A DNA stretch of 35,886 bases from Candidatus Methylacidiphilales bacterium (GCA_033875315.1 JANRJG010000039.1:72614-108499); one strand, 5' to 3'; counted from the first letter of the stretch, positions 8,974-17,553 are shown. Translations and numbers: made by a program. Notes: generated by a model from the sequence alone, not told the origin.

Positions 8974-10503
8974 ATGTTGAAAAAAATCCTGATGGTCGTG
9001 GGCGTCCTGGCCTTGTTGCTGTTGGTGGCTGCGGTTGGAGGCGTCTTCCTTGTCCTTTCCCAGCTCAACTCTGATGCCACCCGCGAAAAGCTGCGCACGG
9101 GCGTTTCGCAGGCCCTTGGGACGGAAATCCGCATCGCCGGCCACAAGATCGGACTGCTCGGTTCGGCCGAGGTGGACGGCCTGGTGGTGCCCAACGCCCC
9201 ACCGAACGAATCATCCCCGCTGCTCTCGCTCGGTCATGCCGGGGCCCGCATCAATCTTTGGTCGGTCTTCAAGGGCAAGCCGGTGGTCAAAAGCGTCGAA
9301 ATCCGCGATTTGCAGATCGAGATCCATCAGAATGGCAATGGCTCCATCGACCTTCCCTTCAAGACCCAAACCGGGAATGCGACAGACACCCCCAAACAGC
9401 CATCCACTGGATCCAATCCGGAAGCCGCCGGGGAATTGCAGGCCTTGGAGGCGCTGGTGGAATCCGTCAGCATCTCCAAGTCGGGGGCCAAGGTCTTTGA
9501 TCCCGACAACAAGCTCGTCGCCTCGGTCCAGGGACTCGGAGTCGAAGGCTCGGCCCGCTGGTCCGGGGGCAAGCCCTCGGCCGACCTCCGGGTCGAAATG
9601 GACGCACTCGAAGCCGCTCCCGGCATCAGGATTTCCCGTCTCCGCACCCCTTTGCAATTCACCGACGGACAGGTGACCCTCCCGGCCTTCACCGGCTCGC
9701 TCGCCGGGGGCACGGTCGGGGGTAAAATCCAAGTGGCACTCCTGGATCCCGGGCGGGCCTTCGAGACCACATTGGCGGTCAAGGACAGCGCGGTGGGCGA
9801 CCTGCTGCGCGACCTGGCTGGGCCACCGGACTTGCTCACTGGCACGCTCCAGCTGGACTTCCAGGGCAACGGCACCCTCAACGCCCCCAAAGACCTCGGC
9901 GGACAGGGCACCCTCGACATCAAGAATCCGGTCGTCGGCAAACTGAAGAATTTCCCCGTCCCGGGCATCCTCGTCGGCATCCCGCCCTTGCAAACCGGTG
10001 AGTTCGACAGCCTCAAGGGCAACTACCGCATCGCCGGACAAAAAGTACTGGTCGACGAACTCCACCTTGTCGGCAAGGGGGTCAAGTTGCATCTCAACGG
10101 CGAGGTCGGTTTTGACAAACAGCTCAACCTTAAAGGACGGCTGAAGATCGATTCCAGTCCCGTGGGCAAGGTTGCCGATATCGCCCAAGGTTTTCTCAAA
10201 GGACTCCTCGGGGGCAAAAAAAAGGAAGAAGCCCCGCCGGAGAATCCCGATACACCGGCCTCGGCCACGCTCAGGGAAGGCATCCCGTTCTCTGTCACCG
10301 GCCCATCGGAAAAACCTGTCATCCGGCCCGAGGGAGGCGATCCTTTCAACATCATCCCGATGGTGGCCAAGACCCTGGGGTTCGATTTGGCACCGAGTAC
10401 ACAGACGGCAACGATTCCTGAGGACGCGGCCGCTCCCACACCAGCCGACCCATTGTCCGCTCCTGCCACGCCGGCTCCCGAATCCGTACCGGTTACGCCT
10501 TGA
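8974..10503 (+). CDS. AsmA-like membrane-anchored protein
   Basis: This 509-residue protein begins with one transmembrane segment (about 5-28, LLLLVAAVGGVFLVL) followed by a long periplasmic region. That region has the repeating beta-rich pattern of AsmA-family proteins, for example GTEIRIAGHKIGLLGSAEVD and VVKSVEIRDLQIEIHQNGNGSIDL. The later stretch GTLQLDFQGNGTLNAP and the lines ending in KLHLNGEVGFDKQL resemble AsmA C-terminal repeats. A low-complexity Pro/Ala/Thr tail ends the protein. AsmA and its relatives are implicated in phospholipid transport and outer-membrane assembly; here the role is inferred from fold-like pattern only. It follows hisH by 49 bases and precedes yicC, with no functional link seen. 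Many family members are longer, so this is a short version. Confidence 0.75.
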   Translation: MLKKILMVVGVLALLLLVAAVGGVFLVLSQLNSDATREKLRTGVSQALGTEIRIAGHKIGLLGSAEVDGLVVPNAPPNESSPLLSLGHAGARINLWSVFKGKPVVKSVEIRDLQIEIHQNGNGSIDLPFKTQTGNATDTPKQPSTGSNPEAAGELQALEALVESVSISKSGAKVFDPDNKLVASVQGLGVEGSARWSGGKPSADLRVEMDALEAAPGIRISRLRTPLQFTDGQVTLPAFTGSLAGGTVGGKIQVALLDPGRAFETTLAVKDSAVGDLLRDLAGPPDLLTGTLQLDFQGNGTLNAPKDLGGQGTLDIKNPVVGKLKNFPVPGILVGIPPLQTGEFDSLKGNYRIAGQKVLVDELHLVGKGVKLHLNGEVGFDKQLNLKGRLKIDSSPVGKVADIAQGFLKGLLGGKKKEEAPPENPDTPASATLREGIPFSVTGPSEKPVIRPEGGDPFNIIPMVAKTLGFDLAPSTQTATIPEDAAAPTPADPLSAPATPAPESVPVTP

Positions 10504-10587
10504 TTCTGACTGCCCTGGTGTCCCGGGGTGGATTCTTTGATTTCACCCTATGCGCGGGCCACGGCCTGCGTTAAAAAGGAAGGCTCG

Positions 10588-11469
10588 ATGAAGAGTATGA
10601 CCGGGTTTGGATCGTCGGAGGCCAGTGCCTGCGGACGGAAGTTGGTGGTGGAAATCAGCTCGATCAACAGCAAGAAAGGTCTCGACCTACAGTTCAACCT
10701 TCCGCGCGAACTGGCTTCGCTGGAAAACGCGTTGCGAACCCAGGTCCAGCAATCCGCCGCCCGTGGGCGGATCACCGTGGAGGTGGCCTGGCGGGCCGAG
10801 CAGAAGGACGCGGTGCCGGCGCTCCAAGTGAACACCGTGTTGCTCGGCGAGTACCGCAGCCGCATCCGGGCGGCGGCGAAGTCGTTGAAGGTGGAAGGCG
10901 AAGCCACGCTGGATTTTCTTCTCAAACTCCCCGGGGTGATGGAAGACACGCGCGGGGTGACCGATCCGGGTGAGTTTCTCGCACCGCTGACAAAAACCCT
11001 GACCCGTGCCCTGGCCGCCTGGGACAAATCGCGCGAACGCGAGGGCGACTTCCTGGCCCGCGATCTGGCGGCCAAGTTCCGCTTTCTGGCCGAGCAGGCC
11101 GATGGGGTTGAGGAACGCAAGGGTCCGCACTTGGCGGCCCACCGCTCGGCCCTCTTCAAGCGCATCGAGGAGGCCGGGATTCCGGTGGCCCTGGATGACG
11201 AGCGACTGCTCAAGGAGGTGGCCCTCTTCGCCGACCGCAGTGACATCTCCGAGGAACTGACCCGTTTGCGGGCCCATTTCAAGGAAGCCGCACGTCTCTT
11301 GAAATCACCCGAGCCGGCCGGGCGCAACCTGGATTTCCTCCTGCAGGAGATCGGTCGCGAGATCAATACCATCGGGAGCAAGGGCAATGATGTGGAGATT
11401 TCGCGGCGCGTGGTGGCGATGAAGACGGAACTGGAAAAAATCCGGGAACAGGTCCAGAACTTGGAATGA
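10588..11469 (+). CDS. yicC: YicC-family endoribonuclease
   Basis: The 293-residue product starts MKSMTGFGSSEA and ends with GSKGNDVEISRRVVAMKTELEKIREQVQNLE-type sequence; both ends are hallmarks of the YicC family. The family includes an Escherichia coli stress-related endoribonuclease. HFKEAA, FLLQEIGREINTIGSK and the acidic/basic helices of the DUF1732 part are recognisable. ATG 10588 is preceded by a good ribosome-binding site (AAGGAAGG at about 10577-10584). The frame is open further upstream without family similarity. The stop overlaps the gmk start as ATGA, the yicC-gmk order seen in many bacteria. Confidence 0.93.
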   Translation: MKSMTGFGSSEASACGRKLVVEISSINSKKGLDLQFNLPRELASLENALRTQVQQSAARGRITVEVAWRAEQKDAVPALQVNTVLLGEYRSRIRAAAKSLKVEGEATLDFLLKLPGVMEDTRGVTDPGEFLAPLTKTLTRALAAWDKSREREGDFLARDLAAKFRFLAEQADGVEERKGPHLAAHRSALFKRIEEAGIPVALDDERLLKEVALFADRSDISEELTRLRAHFKEAARLLKSPEPAGRNLDFLLQEIGREINTIGSKGNDVEISRRVVAMKTELEKIREQVQNLE

Positions 11470-12077
11470 ATTTCACCCGACAGGGGATCCTTTTCGTGGT
11501 TTCGGCCCCATCCGGCACAGGCAAATCCACCCTCTGTTCGAACCTGCGCAAAACCCCGGACTTCGTTTTTTCCGTCTCCTGCACCACCCGCCCGGCCCGG
11601 CCCGGGGAGACCGACGGCGAGGACTATCATTTCATCAGCGTGGCCGAGTTCCAGCAGCGCATCGCCGGCGGGGAATTCCTCGAGCATGCACTTGTCCATG
11701 GCAACCATTACGGCACCCTCCGCTCCCGAGTGCTTGAGCACCTGCAGGCGGGCCGCGATGTGCTGCTCGATATCGACATTGCCGGCGCGCGTCAAATCCG
11801 GGCCTGCGACGATCCCCACATCCAGGCCAGCCTGGCCGACGTGTTCATCATGCCGCCGACACTCGAGGAACTGGAGCGACGCCTGCGCCGGCGAGGCACC
11901 GAGACCGAAGCCCAGATCCAGACCCGCATGGGCAACGCCCGGTCGGAAATCGAGGCCTGGAAGGAATACCGTTACACCTTGCTCAGCGAGAGCATGGAGG
12001 AAGATCTGGCCAAGTTCCGTGCCATCATGAAGGCCGAGCGCTATAAAAGTGCCCGCTTGGGCTTGAATCGAAGTTGA
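11466..12077 (+). CDS. gmk: Guanylate kinase
   Basis: Gmk transfers phosphate from ATP to GMP, making GDP for nucleotide and (p)ppGpp pools. The P-loop APSGTGKS is at 14-21. The GMP-binding region SCTTRPARPGETDGEDYHF follows and shows the conserved Arg, Tyr and acidic residues. The LLDIDIAGARQIR stretch matches the phosphate-binding core. The length (203 residues) is standard. It is translationally coupled to yicC by a 4-base overlap and ends 15 bases before the convergent transglutaminase-like gene. Confidence 0.97.
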   Translation: MNFTRQGILFVVSAPSGTGKSTLCSNLRKTPDFVFSVSCTTRPARPGETDGEDYHFISVAEFQQRIAGGEFLEHALVHGNHYGTLRSRVLEHLQAGRDVLLDIDIAGARQIRACDDPHIQASLADVFIMPPTLEELERRLRRRGTETEAQIQTRMGNARSEIEAWKEYRYTLLSESMEEDLAKFRAIMKAERYKSARLGLNRS

Positions 12078-12092
12078 TCCGGCGGCCGGCCT

Positions 12093-12953
12093 TCAATCCA
12101 GCCTTTTCACTTCCACCGTGGCATTCAGCTCGTTTTCCACCTTCACCGGGGAAACATAACCGCCTTGGATCGGGTTGGCCCATTCCGGGTCGGCCGAGAC
12201 CGCCACCGGAATGAAATCGCCGGTGCAGAAAATCCCGTTGGTCGGATCCACCCCTTTCCACCCCGCACCGGGCAGGTAGACCTCCACCCAGGCGTGCATG
12301 GCGTTCTCCGCCCGTCCGGTGTCGCTGCCGTGGACATGCAGGTAGCCGCTGACAAAGCGGGCCGCCAGGCCGAGTCTGCGCGCGCAGGCGATGAAGAGCA
12401 CGCTGAAGTCGCGGCAGCTCCCGCCCTGGAGGAGGGTTTGCGCCGGTGTGCGGATGCCGGCTTCTTCGCGGCGTGAGTAGGCCAGGGAGGCGTGCAGGCT
12501 TTGGTTCAAACGGGCCAGCACATCGACCGTTCCCCCGGTCCAGCCGGAACCGGCATTCGCCTCCAGCCAGGCCACCACCGCCGCGTCCGGCACCTGCCCC
12601 GGTTGTTCCAGATAGGGCAGGAGGGCATGACGTTCTACCGGATGGTAAGGAAACGGGAAATGCGTCGCATGCCCGGCCAACAGGAAATCAAACGGATTGT
12701 CCTGGTGCATCGCCACCACCGCCTCCACGCGGATGACGAATTGCTTCGATTGCCCCTCCGGCTGGGCCACGGCGATGTGGTTTTCGTGCATGTCCCGGAT
12801 CCAGCGGACGCGGGCCGATGGCATGAAACGGAGATCGAATTGCTCCACCCGGGCGTGGTGGTCCTCCCGGGGACGGAGCAGGATCAGGTGCTCGCTGAAA
12901 CCGACCATTTCCTGATAACTGTACCGCGTGGTGTGCTGGATTTGGAAGCGCAT
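12093..12953 (-). CDS. Transglutaminase-like cysteine protease-fold protein
   Basis: This 286-residue protein has the two-part architecture of bacterial transglutaminase-like proteins. An N-terminal beta domain (about 1-80, starting MRFQIQHTTRYSY with LRPRED) leads into a papain-like core. The catalytic triad is visible as C180 in GGSCRD, H220 in AMHAWVEVYLPG and D236 in GVDPTNG. No signal peptide is seen, so it is probably cytoplasmic. Members of this family are often peptidases or amidases rather than true crosslinking enzymes, and the substrate is unknown. It is transcribed alone, convergent with gmk and divergent from argA. Confidence 0.88.
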   Translation of the reverse strand: MRFQIQHTTRYSYQEMVGFSEHLILLRPREDHHARVEQFDLRFMPSARVRWIRDMHENHIAVAQPEGQSKQFVIRVEAVVAMHQDNPFDFLLAGHATHFPFPYHPVERHALLPYLEQPGQVPDAAVVAWLEANAGSGWTGGTVDVLARLNQSLHASLAYSRREEAGIRTPAQTLLQGGSCRDFSVLFIACARRLGLAARFVSGYLHVHGSDTGRAENAMHAWVEVYLPGAGWKGVDPTNGIFCTGDFIPVAVSADPEWANPIQGGYVSPVKVENELNATVEVKRLD

Positions 12954-13111
12954 GGATTGGACCGGGTGGGAGGGGGATTGGAATTGAAAGAGGCTTGGAA
13001 GGGTGAAGTGGAGGCAAGGAACTCGCTTGCGAAGCAGATTCTAGACCTGAATCAGTGGCGGGGCGAGTTTTCTCTGGGAATCAGGCCTCTGCCACGATAG
13101 AAAATCTTCCG

Positions 13112-14392
13112 ATGATCTCGTCCAGCCTGCGCGGCATCCTGACCTACACCTCACGGTTTCGGGACCGCACCTTCGTACTTTCCGTCGACAGCGTGGTGCT
13201 CAGCCCCGACTCGCTGCGCAATCTTGTGCTCGATATCGCCGTTCTGCGTTCGGTCAACATCAACATCGTCGTTGTTCACGGCGCCAGCCGCCAGATCGAG
13301 GCCTATGCCACCCAGTTCGGCAGCACCCCGAGCAACATCGACGGCATGGGCGTGACCGACGCCGCCACCCTGCATCTGGCCATCACGGCCAGCAACGCCA
13401 TCGCCCACGAACTCCTCGAAGCCTTCAGTGAGGCCGACCAGCGGGCCATGGTCAGCAACGCCATCATCGCCCACCCCGCCGGTATCGTCAGCGGGCGGGA
13501 TCTCCAGCACACCGGCCGGGTCGAGCGGGTTGACGCCGAGTTCCTCCAGACATCGCTCAACCACGGCATCATCCCCATCATCCCACCCTTGGGCTTCGAC
13601 GGAGAGGGCCGGACCTTCCGGGTCAATTCCGACGGAGTTGCCCTGGCGGTGGCCCGCGCCCTCAAAGCCGCCAAACTCATCTTTCTGGGCCCCAGCAACG
13701 GCGTCGCCATGGCCGGCAAGCTTTCCGCCCAGTTTTCCGTTGCCGAGGCCGATGCCTACGTGCGCAAGAACCGCGACACCGATCCGCCCGAGCTCATTTC
13801 CAAATTGGAACACGGCGTTGCCGCCTGCCTCAATGGCGTCAACCGGGCCCACATTGTCGATGGCCGCACCGAGGAAGCTCTGCTCCGGGAGGTTTTCTCC
13901 AATGAAGGGATCGGCACCATGGTTTACGCCAACGAGTACGAGGCCATCCGCAAGGCGAAGAAGCGCGATGTGCGGGCCATCCTCCGCTTGGTGCGGGAGT
14001 CCGTGCAAGCCCAGGAAGTGGTCCAGCGCAGCGAGCAGGAAATCACCTCGGAGATCGGGAATTTCTACGTCTACGAAATCGACAAGACCGTGCTCGGTTG
14101 CGCCGCACTCCATTTTTACGGCGTCGAGCCCAAGGTGGCCGAACTGGCCTGCGTGGTCGTTTCGTCCTCGCACGAGAACCAGGGGATCGGGCGCAAGCTC
14201 ATGCACTTCCTCGAAAGCCGGGCCCGCGAGGCCGGGACGAAGCGGTTGATCGTGCTCTCCACCCGCACCTTCAACTATTTCCAGCAAAAAGGCGGCTTCG
14301 CCGAGGGCAGCGTCGAGATGCTGCCGCCCGAGCGGAAGCTGAAATACGATGCCAGCGGAAGGAACTCCAAGGTTCTCTACAAAGACCTTTGA
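13112..14392 (+). CDS. argA: Amino-acid N-acetyltransferase (N-acetylglutamate synthase)
   Basis: ArgA acetylates glutamate with acetyl-CoA, the first step of arginine synthesis. From ATG 13112 the product has 426 residues. The N-terminal amino-acid-kinase-like domain (about 1-285) contains IVVVHGASRQIEAY and the arginine-responsive core. The C-terminal GNAT acetyltransferase domain (about 290-426) contains ELACVVVSSSHENQGIGRKLM, with the QGIGRK acetyl-CoA loop. This fused arrangement is the classical ArgA form, not the single-domain synthase. The frame is also open to a GTG at 13055, but MISSSLRGILTYTSRFRDRTFV is the family-like N-terminus. The next feature is a hexamer-rich hairpin between this gene and the convergent mpl. 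Confidence 0.92.
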   Translation: MISSSLRGILTYTSRFRDRTFVLSVDSVVLSPDSLRNLVLDIAVLRSVNINIVVVHGASRQIEAYATQFGSTPSNIDGMGVTDAATLHLAITASNAIAHELLEAFSEADQRAMVSNAIIAHPAGIVSGRDLQHTGRVERVDAEFLQTSLNHGIIPIIPPLGFDGEGRTFRVNSDGVALAVARALKAAKLIFLGPSNGVAMAGKLSAQFSVAEADAYVRKNRDTDPPELISKLEHGVAACLNGVNRAHIVDGRTEEALLREVFSNEGIGTMVYANEYEAIRKAKKRDVRAILRLVRESVQAQEVVQRSEQEITSEIGNFYVYEIDKTVLGCAALHFYGVEPKVAELACVVVSSSHENQGIGRKLMHFLESRAREAGTKRLIVLSTRTFNYFQQKGGFAEGSVEMLPPERKLKYDASGRNSKVLYKDL

Positions 14393-14458
14393 CCTCCTGG
14401 CTCATCGACCACCGGCGAAAAGCGCCAAGTAATTTGGTATTGATTGGTGCGTTCTGCT

Positions 14459-14568
14459 CTCGTTTCTCTTACTCGCTCTCGTGCTCGTTCTCTCCCATTC
14501 AGAGAGCACGAGAAGGAGAATGAGTTGGAGAACGAGTAGCTGATCAAATGCAAAAAGTTAGCAAAACA
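14459..14568. repeat. CTCGTTCTCG-rich hairpin repeat, copy A (between convergent argA and mpl)
   Basis: This imperfect palindrome is built from degenerate CTCGTT/CTCGTG hexamers on one arm (14459-14497) and their complements on the other (14501-14536). A perfect 8-bp inner stem pairs 14478-14485 (CTCGTGCT) with 14505-14512 (AGCACGAG). It is followed by two GCAAAA words (about 14550-14568). A second copy with the same order of parts lies at 30912-31019. Its position between two gene ends suggests a bidirectional terminator or a mobile palindromic repeat; this is inference. Confidence 0.75.
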
Positions 14569-14594
14569 GCGTAGGAAGAACGCGGGAAAGTTGT

Positions 14595-15995
14595 TCAAGC
14601 GTGTTGTTGGAGAAGGCGCGGGATGAGTCCGCCGAAGCTGCCATTGCTCAGGACGGCGACGACATCGCCAGCCGTGGCTTCTTTCTGCATCAGGGCGACT
14701 AGGTCGTCGATTTCCGGGACATACCAGGCTTCGACGCCCAAGTCGCGGGTATCGGCCACCACTTTGGGGACGTCGAGGCCTTCGCCGGGCTTCAGTTGGC
14801 CGGCCCGGGCCACCTGGGTCAACACCACGCGGTCGGCCAAGGCCAGGGCCGCGGGCAGGTCGTTCTGGAAAACGGCCCGGCGGGTGGTGTTGGAACGGGG
14901 CTCGAAGAGGGCCCACAGCCGCCTTCCCGGATAGCGTACCCGCAGGGCTTGCAGGGTTTCCCGGATGGCCGTGGGGTGGTGGGCAAAGTCATCGATGACC
15001 GTAGCCCCGCGCGGCTCACCCCGGACTTCCATCCGGCGTTTGACTCCCTGGAAGGCCCTGAGGGCGGCGGCGATGTCGGGCAGGGGGATCTGGTAGTTGT
15101 GGGCCGCGGTGACGGCCATGGCGGTGTTGTGGACGTTGTGGCGGCCGTAGAGCGGGACGGTGAAGCGCTGGCCAAGCAGGGTGAAGTGGCTGCCTTCCGC
15201 GTCCTGGGTATGGTCGGTGATGCGCACTGCGGCGTTTTCACTGAAGCCCACCTCCACCAACTGGGCCCGGGCGTGGCGGGTGACTTCGAGGGCATTGGCA
15301 TCGTCGGCGTTGAGCACGATCATGCCGTTGCCGGGGACGATGTTGACCAGGTGGCGGAAGGTTTTTTTGACCGCATGCAGGTCGTCGTAGATATCGGCGT
15401 GGTCGAATTCGACATTGTTGATGATGGCCAGTTCGGGGAGATAGTGGAGGAACTTGCTCCGTTTGTCGAAGAAGGCGGTGTCGTATTCGTCCCCCTCCAA
15501 AATCCAGTACTTCCCGTCCTGGCGTCGGCAGCCCTGGCCGAAATTGAGCGGGATGCCGCCGATCATGTAGCTGGGTTGGCGGCCGGTGTGCTGGAAGATC
15601 CAGGCCAGGAGCGAGGTGGTGGTGGTTTTGCCGTGGGTGCCGGTGACGACCAGGTTGTGGGTGTGGCGGAGATAGAAAAGCTTCAGGGTTTCCGGCAGCG
15701 AAAGGTAAAGCATTCGTTGGTCGAGGACGTGCTCCAATTCGGGGTTGCCCCGGGAAATGGCATTTCCGACGATGACCAGGTTGGGGAGGGGTTCGAGATT
15801 CGCGGGAGAATAACCCTCCCTGAGGACGATGCCCTTTTCCTGGAGGAAGGTGGACATGGGCGGGTAGACGCGTTCATCGGAGCCGGTGACGGTGTAGCCG
15901 TCGTCGCGGAGCATGGCAGCCACGGAGCCCATGGCGGTGCCGCAGATGCCGATGACGTGGATGTGACGGATGGGGGGGAAGGGCGACTCGGGCAT
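14595..15995 (-). CDS. mpl: UDP-N-acetylmuramate:L-alanyl-gamma-D-glutamyl-meso-diaminopimelate ligase
   Basis: Mpl reattaches recycled murein tripeptide to UDP-MurNAc in the cytoplasm and belongs to the Mur ligase family. The 466-residue protein has the N-terminal UDP-binding motif VIGICGTAMGSVAAML (14-29). The ATP P-loop TGTHGKTTTTS is at 118-128. WILEGDEYDTAFFDKRSKF is an Mpl-specific stretch and includes metal-binding residues. The C-terminal domain begins after IDDFAHHPTAIRETL. GDEYDTAF, rather than the MurC pattern, and the YLRHTHN stretch favour Mpl over MurC. It implies DAP-type peptidoglycan with recycling. It is transcribed alone; the 217 bases upstream toward hicA show no convincing promoter. 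Confidence 0.92.
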   Translation of the reverse strand: MPESPFPPIRHIHVIGICGTAMGSVAAMLRDDGYTVTGSDERVYPPMSTFLQEKGIVLREGYSPANLEPLPNLVIVGNAISRGNPELEHVLDQRMLYLSLPETLKLFYLRHTHNLVVTGTHGKTTTTSLLAWIFQHTGRQPSYMIGGIPLNFGQGCRRQDGKYWILEGDEYDTAFFDKRSKFLHYLPELAIINNVEFDHADIYDDLHAVKKTFRHLVNIVPGNGMIVLNADDANALEVTRHARAQLVEVGFSENAAVRITDHTQDAEGSHFTLLGQRFTVPLYGRHNVHNTAMAVTAAHNYQIPLPDIAAALRAFQGVKRRMEVRGEPRGATVIDDFAHHPTAIRETLQALRVRYPGRRLWALFEPRSNTTRRAVFQNDLPAALALADRVVLTQVARAGQLKPGEGLDVPKVVADTRDLGVEAWYVPEIDDLVALMQKEATAGDVVAVLSNGSFGGLIPRLLQQHA

Positions 15996-16212
15996 GAAAA
16001 GGCACTCAGTTGATTGTTTTTATGCTGAACAGATGATTCGTGGTGTCACGGGAAACGTACCGACAATCGTGTTCTGTAAAGTTAGGCACAGTCCGACAGT
16101 CTTGAATGAACTTTCCCAGACCATGTTGAGTGCCATGTATAGGACTTCAATGGGTTTCTTGAATTAATGAGTTGCATGGTTGGGTCGGGTCCGCCCACAG
16201 AAACTTCACTCC

Positions 16213-16398
16213 TCAGGGTTTGGGTATGTCCAAATCCTTACAGATCTTCCGGGCCAGGATATCCGGCACTTATTGGTGACGGGGAACTGCGGAACGCCTG
16301 TTTTTGGCAAGATTGGCCCACCAAGAGTGGTTGCCTCCTTCCCGAATAAGTGTGCAGCCATGATCATGAAGGTGGCGCAGCAACTCGCGGCGTTTCAT
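16213..16398 (-). pseudogene. hicA: HicA-type mRNA interferase toxin gene interrupted by an in-frame TAA
   Basis: Starting at ATG 16398, which overlaps the hicB stop as ATGA, the frame reads MKRRELLRHLHDHGC, then LIREGGNHSWW with the expected catalytic histidine (residue 24), then NRRSAVPRHQ. It then meets TAA at 16272-16270. The same frame continues past the stop as VPDILARKICKDLDIPKP and ends with TGA at 16215-16213. Family members typically read VPRHTE at the stop position and continue with the LARKIC helix, so the TAA replaces a residue that is usually Glu. One substitution (GAA to TAA) would explain it. The truncated product would be 42 residues instead of about 61. It could be a decayed toxin or a sequencing error. 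Confidence 0.8.
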
Positions 16399-16607
16399 GC
16401 CGAAATGAGTTCTTCGGAATAATTGCCTTCAGCTGCTTTGCGCGCCTCTTCCCGGTTGAATTCCAGGGCTTCCAAAAGGATTTCCCGCAGGGAAACCATC
16501 AACTGGTCCTTGGTTTCAGCTTGGGCGTTGACTCCCGGTACTTCTTCAACCCAACCAACCCACCAAGGACCGGTTTGTTTGATAATGGCGGTGTATGAGG
16601 ACTGCAT
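16395..16607 (-). CDS. hicB: HicB-family antitoxin
   Basis: This 70-residue protein starts MQSSYTAIIKQTGPWWVGWVEEVPGVNAQ and continues with ETKDQLMVSLREILLEALE. That is the partial RNase-H-like HicB fold in its short form, without an obvious C-terminal DNA-binding domain. HicB neutralises the HicA mRNA interferase. The order here is antitoxin first, then hicA overlapping by four bases. With hicA carrying an early stop, hicB may be a solitary antitoxin. No operator or promoter is evident upstream. Confidence 0.85.
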   Translation of the reverse strand: MQSSYTAIIKQTGPWWVGWVEEVPGVNAQAETKDQLMVSLREILLEALEFNREEARKAAEGNYSEELISA

Positions 16608-16720
16608 AGGATCATCGTATCGACTAATCCACCGGAGGCAAGATCGGTGCTCCGCTCCACTAAACGCAAAACGGTCACCCTTGGGTGGTTGTTGCGGATT
16701 CCAAGTAGGTTGGGCCGGGG

Positions 16721-16792
16721 TTCAGCCCTTCTTGAGAAGGGGGAAGTCCGGTGCGCTCGTTTTCCGGGACGATGTAGCCTGCGGGAAGGGCG
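16721..16792 (-). pseudogene. Decayed 3' fragment related to the small gene at 26564-26764
   Basis: Read on the minus strand this stretch encodes ALPAGYIVPENERTGLP. It matches ALPAGYIVSENERTGLP at the C-terminal end of the 66-residue protein encoded at 26564-26764. After GLP one extra base shifts the frame relative to the intact LLKKG ending, although the DNA still resembles it down to the stop region. Similarity is lost upstream of about 16792, so only the last third remains and there is no start codon. It lies alone in the gap between hicB and the hypothetical gene at 16855. Confidence 0.75.
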
Positions 16793-16854
16793 AGCGGGGC
16801 ATGGATGGATCATGCCGCTGCGGGGCGTGTGGACAAGGAGAAGTGGGTGGGGTG

Positions 16855-17355
16855 CTACTTCTTCGGTGGATGTTCGGGCGCGGCTACTTTGCCCATGATC
16901 AGGGGAGTGTTGGGAGGGGATGGGGAGATGTCGGATGACGGTGGACGGACTTCCGCTTGAGGGGCGATTTCACCCAAGATCATGCGGCTGGAACCCGGGG
17001 GTGGCTGGGTCGTGGCGGGTGGGGTAGGCGGCTTGGCCGAGGAGGAACATCCGATACCCAACAATCCCAGCACAGCCGAGAGCAAGCCGACTGTCATGGG
17101 GCGGATCAGGCTCTGCACCCGGGTGAGAACCGGGGTGAAATGGATTTCCCCACGACTGCCGCACTCATAAGCCGCACAAAGGTTGCCTTTCTTCCACTGG
17201 AGCAGCAGGGCGGCCTCGGGGCGGCTCAACTTGGAAAGGTGGTGGACGTGTTTCGAACAGTGGGTGCAGAAACGCCGGGTTTCGCTTCCTTTCATCTCGG
17301 CCCACGATTTGGGGCAAGGGTTTTTGATGGTCAGGGTGCGGGTGCGGTCAATCAT
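16855..17355 (-). CDS. Hypothetical protein with N-terminal Cys/His cluster and one membrane segment
   Basis: This 166-residue protein has an N-terminal Cys/His-rich region: C14, then C30 and C33 (RFCTHC), H36, H38 and H39, and C60 and C65. A hydrophobic segment follows at about 88-103 (VGLLSAVLGLLGIGC), then a Pro/Ser-rich tail (about 105-166). Short zinc-ribbon-like leaders of the form CPxxW...FCxxC are common on uncharacterised proteins in Bacteroidota and Verrucomicrobiota. The LLGIGC motif resembles a lipobox but lies far from the N-terminus. It may therefore simply be a transmembrane segment with the tail outside the cytoplasm. The ATG at 17355 has a plausible GGAACC-type leader. Function unknown. 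Confidence 0.7.
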   Translation of the reverse strand: MIDRTRTLTIKNPCPKSWAEMKGSETRRFCTHCSKHVHHLSKLSRPEAALLLQWKKGNLCAAYECGSRGEIHFTPVLTRVQSLIRPMTVGLLSAVLGLLGIGCSSSAKPPTPPATTQPPPGSSRMILGEIAPQAEVRPPSSDISPSPPNTPLIMGKVAAPEHPPKK

Positions 17356-17455
17356 GGAGGTTCCTTTTCTCTATAACGATTGGACTGGGAGGAATCTTAG
17401 GCGGAATTATGCCGCTGGCGGTGGTTTCTAATCCCTTTATTTCCAATGGTTTCTG

Positions 17456-17488
17456 CTCTGTCCACTCTGTGTCCTCTGTGGTTCAACT
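17456..17488. repeat. Dispersed CTCTGTGTCCTCTGTGG-type intergenic repeat
   Basis: The stretch contains the words TCCACTCTGTGTCCTCTGTGG and then TTCAACT. It resembles short intergenic repeats of the CTCTGTG/CGCGAAG kind that I recall as scattered in Verrucomicrobiota and some other genomes. Only one arm is seen here. The assignment rests on word pattern alone. Confidence 0.35.
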
Positions 17489-17553
17489 GCATGGATCCGG
17501 ATAAGCTTTTAGCGTGGAATCGACAGGTGGGGTCGCGTCTCTAAACTGCTGCG

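Noticed and set aside
16395-16422. A plus-strand protein covering 16180-16422
   Set aside because: It is antisense to hicA/hicB, which match known families on the minus strand.
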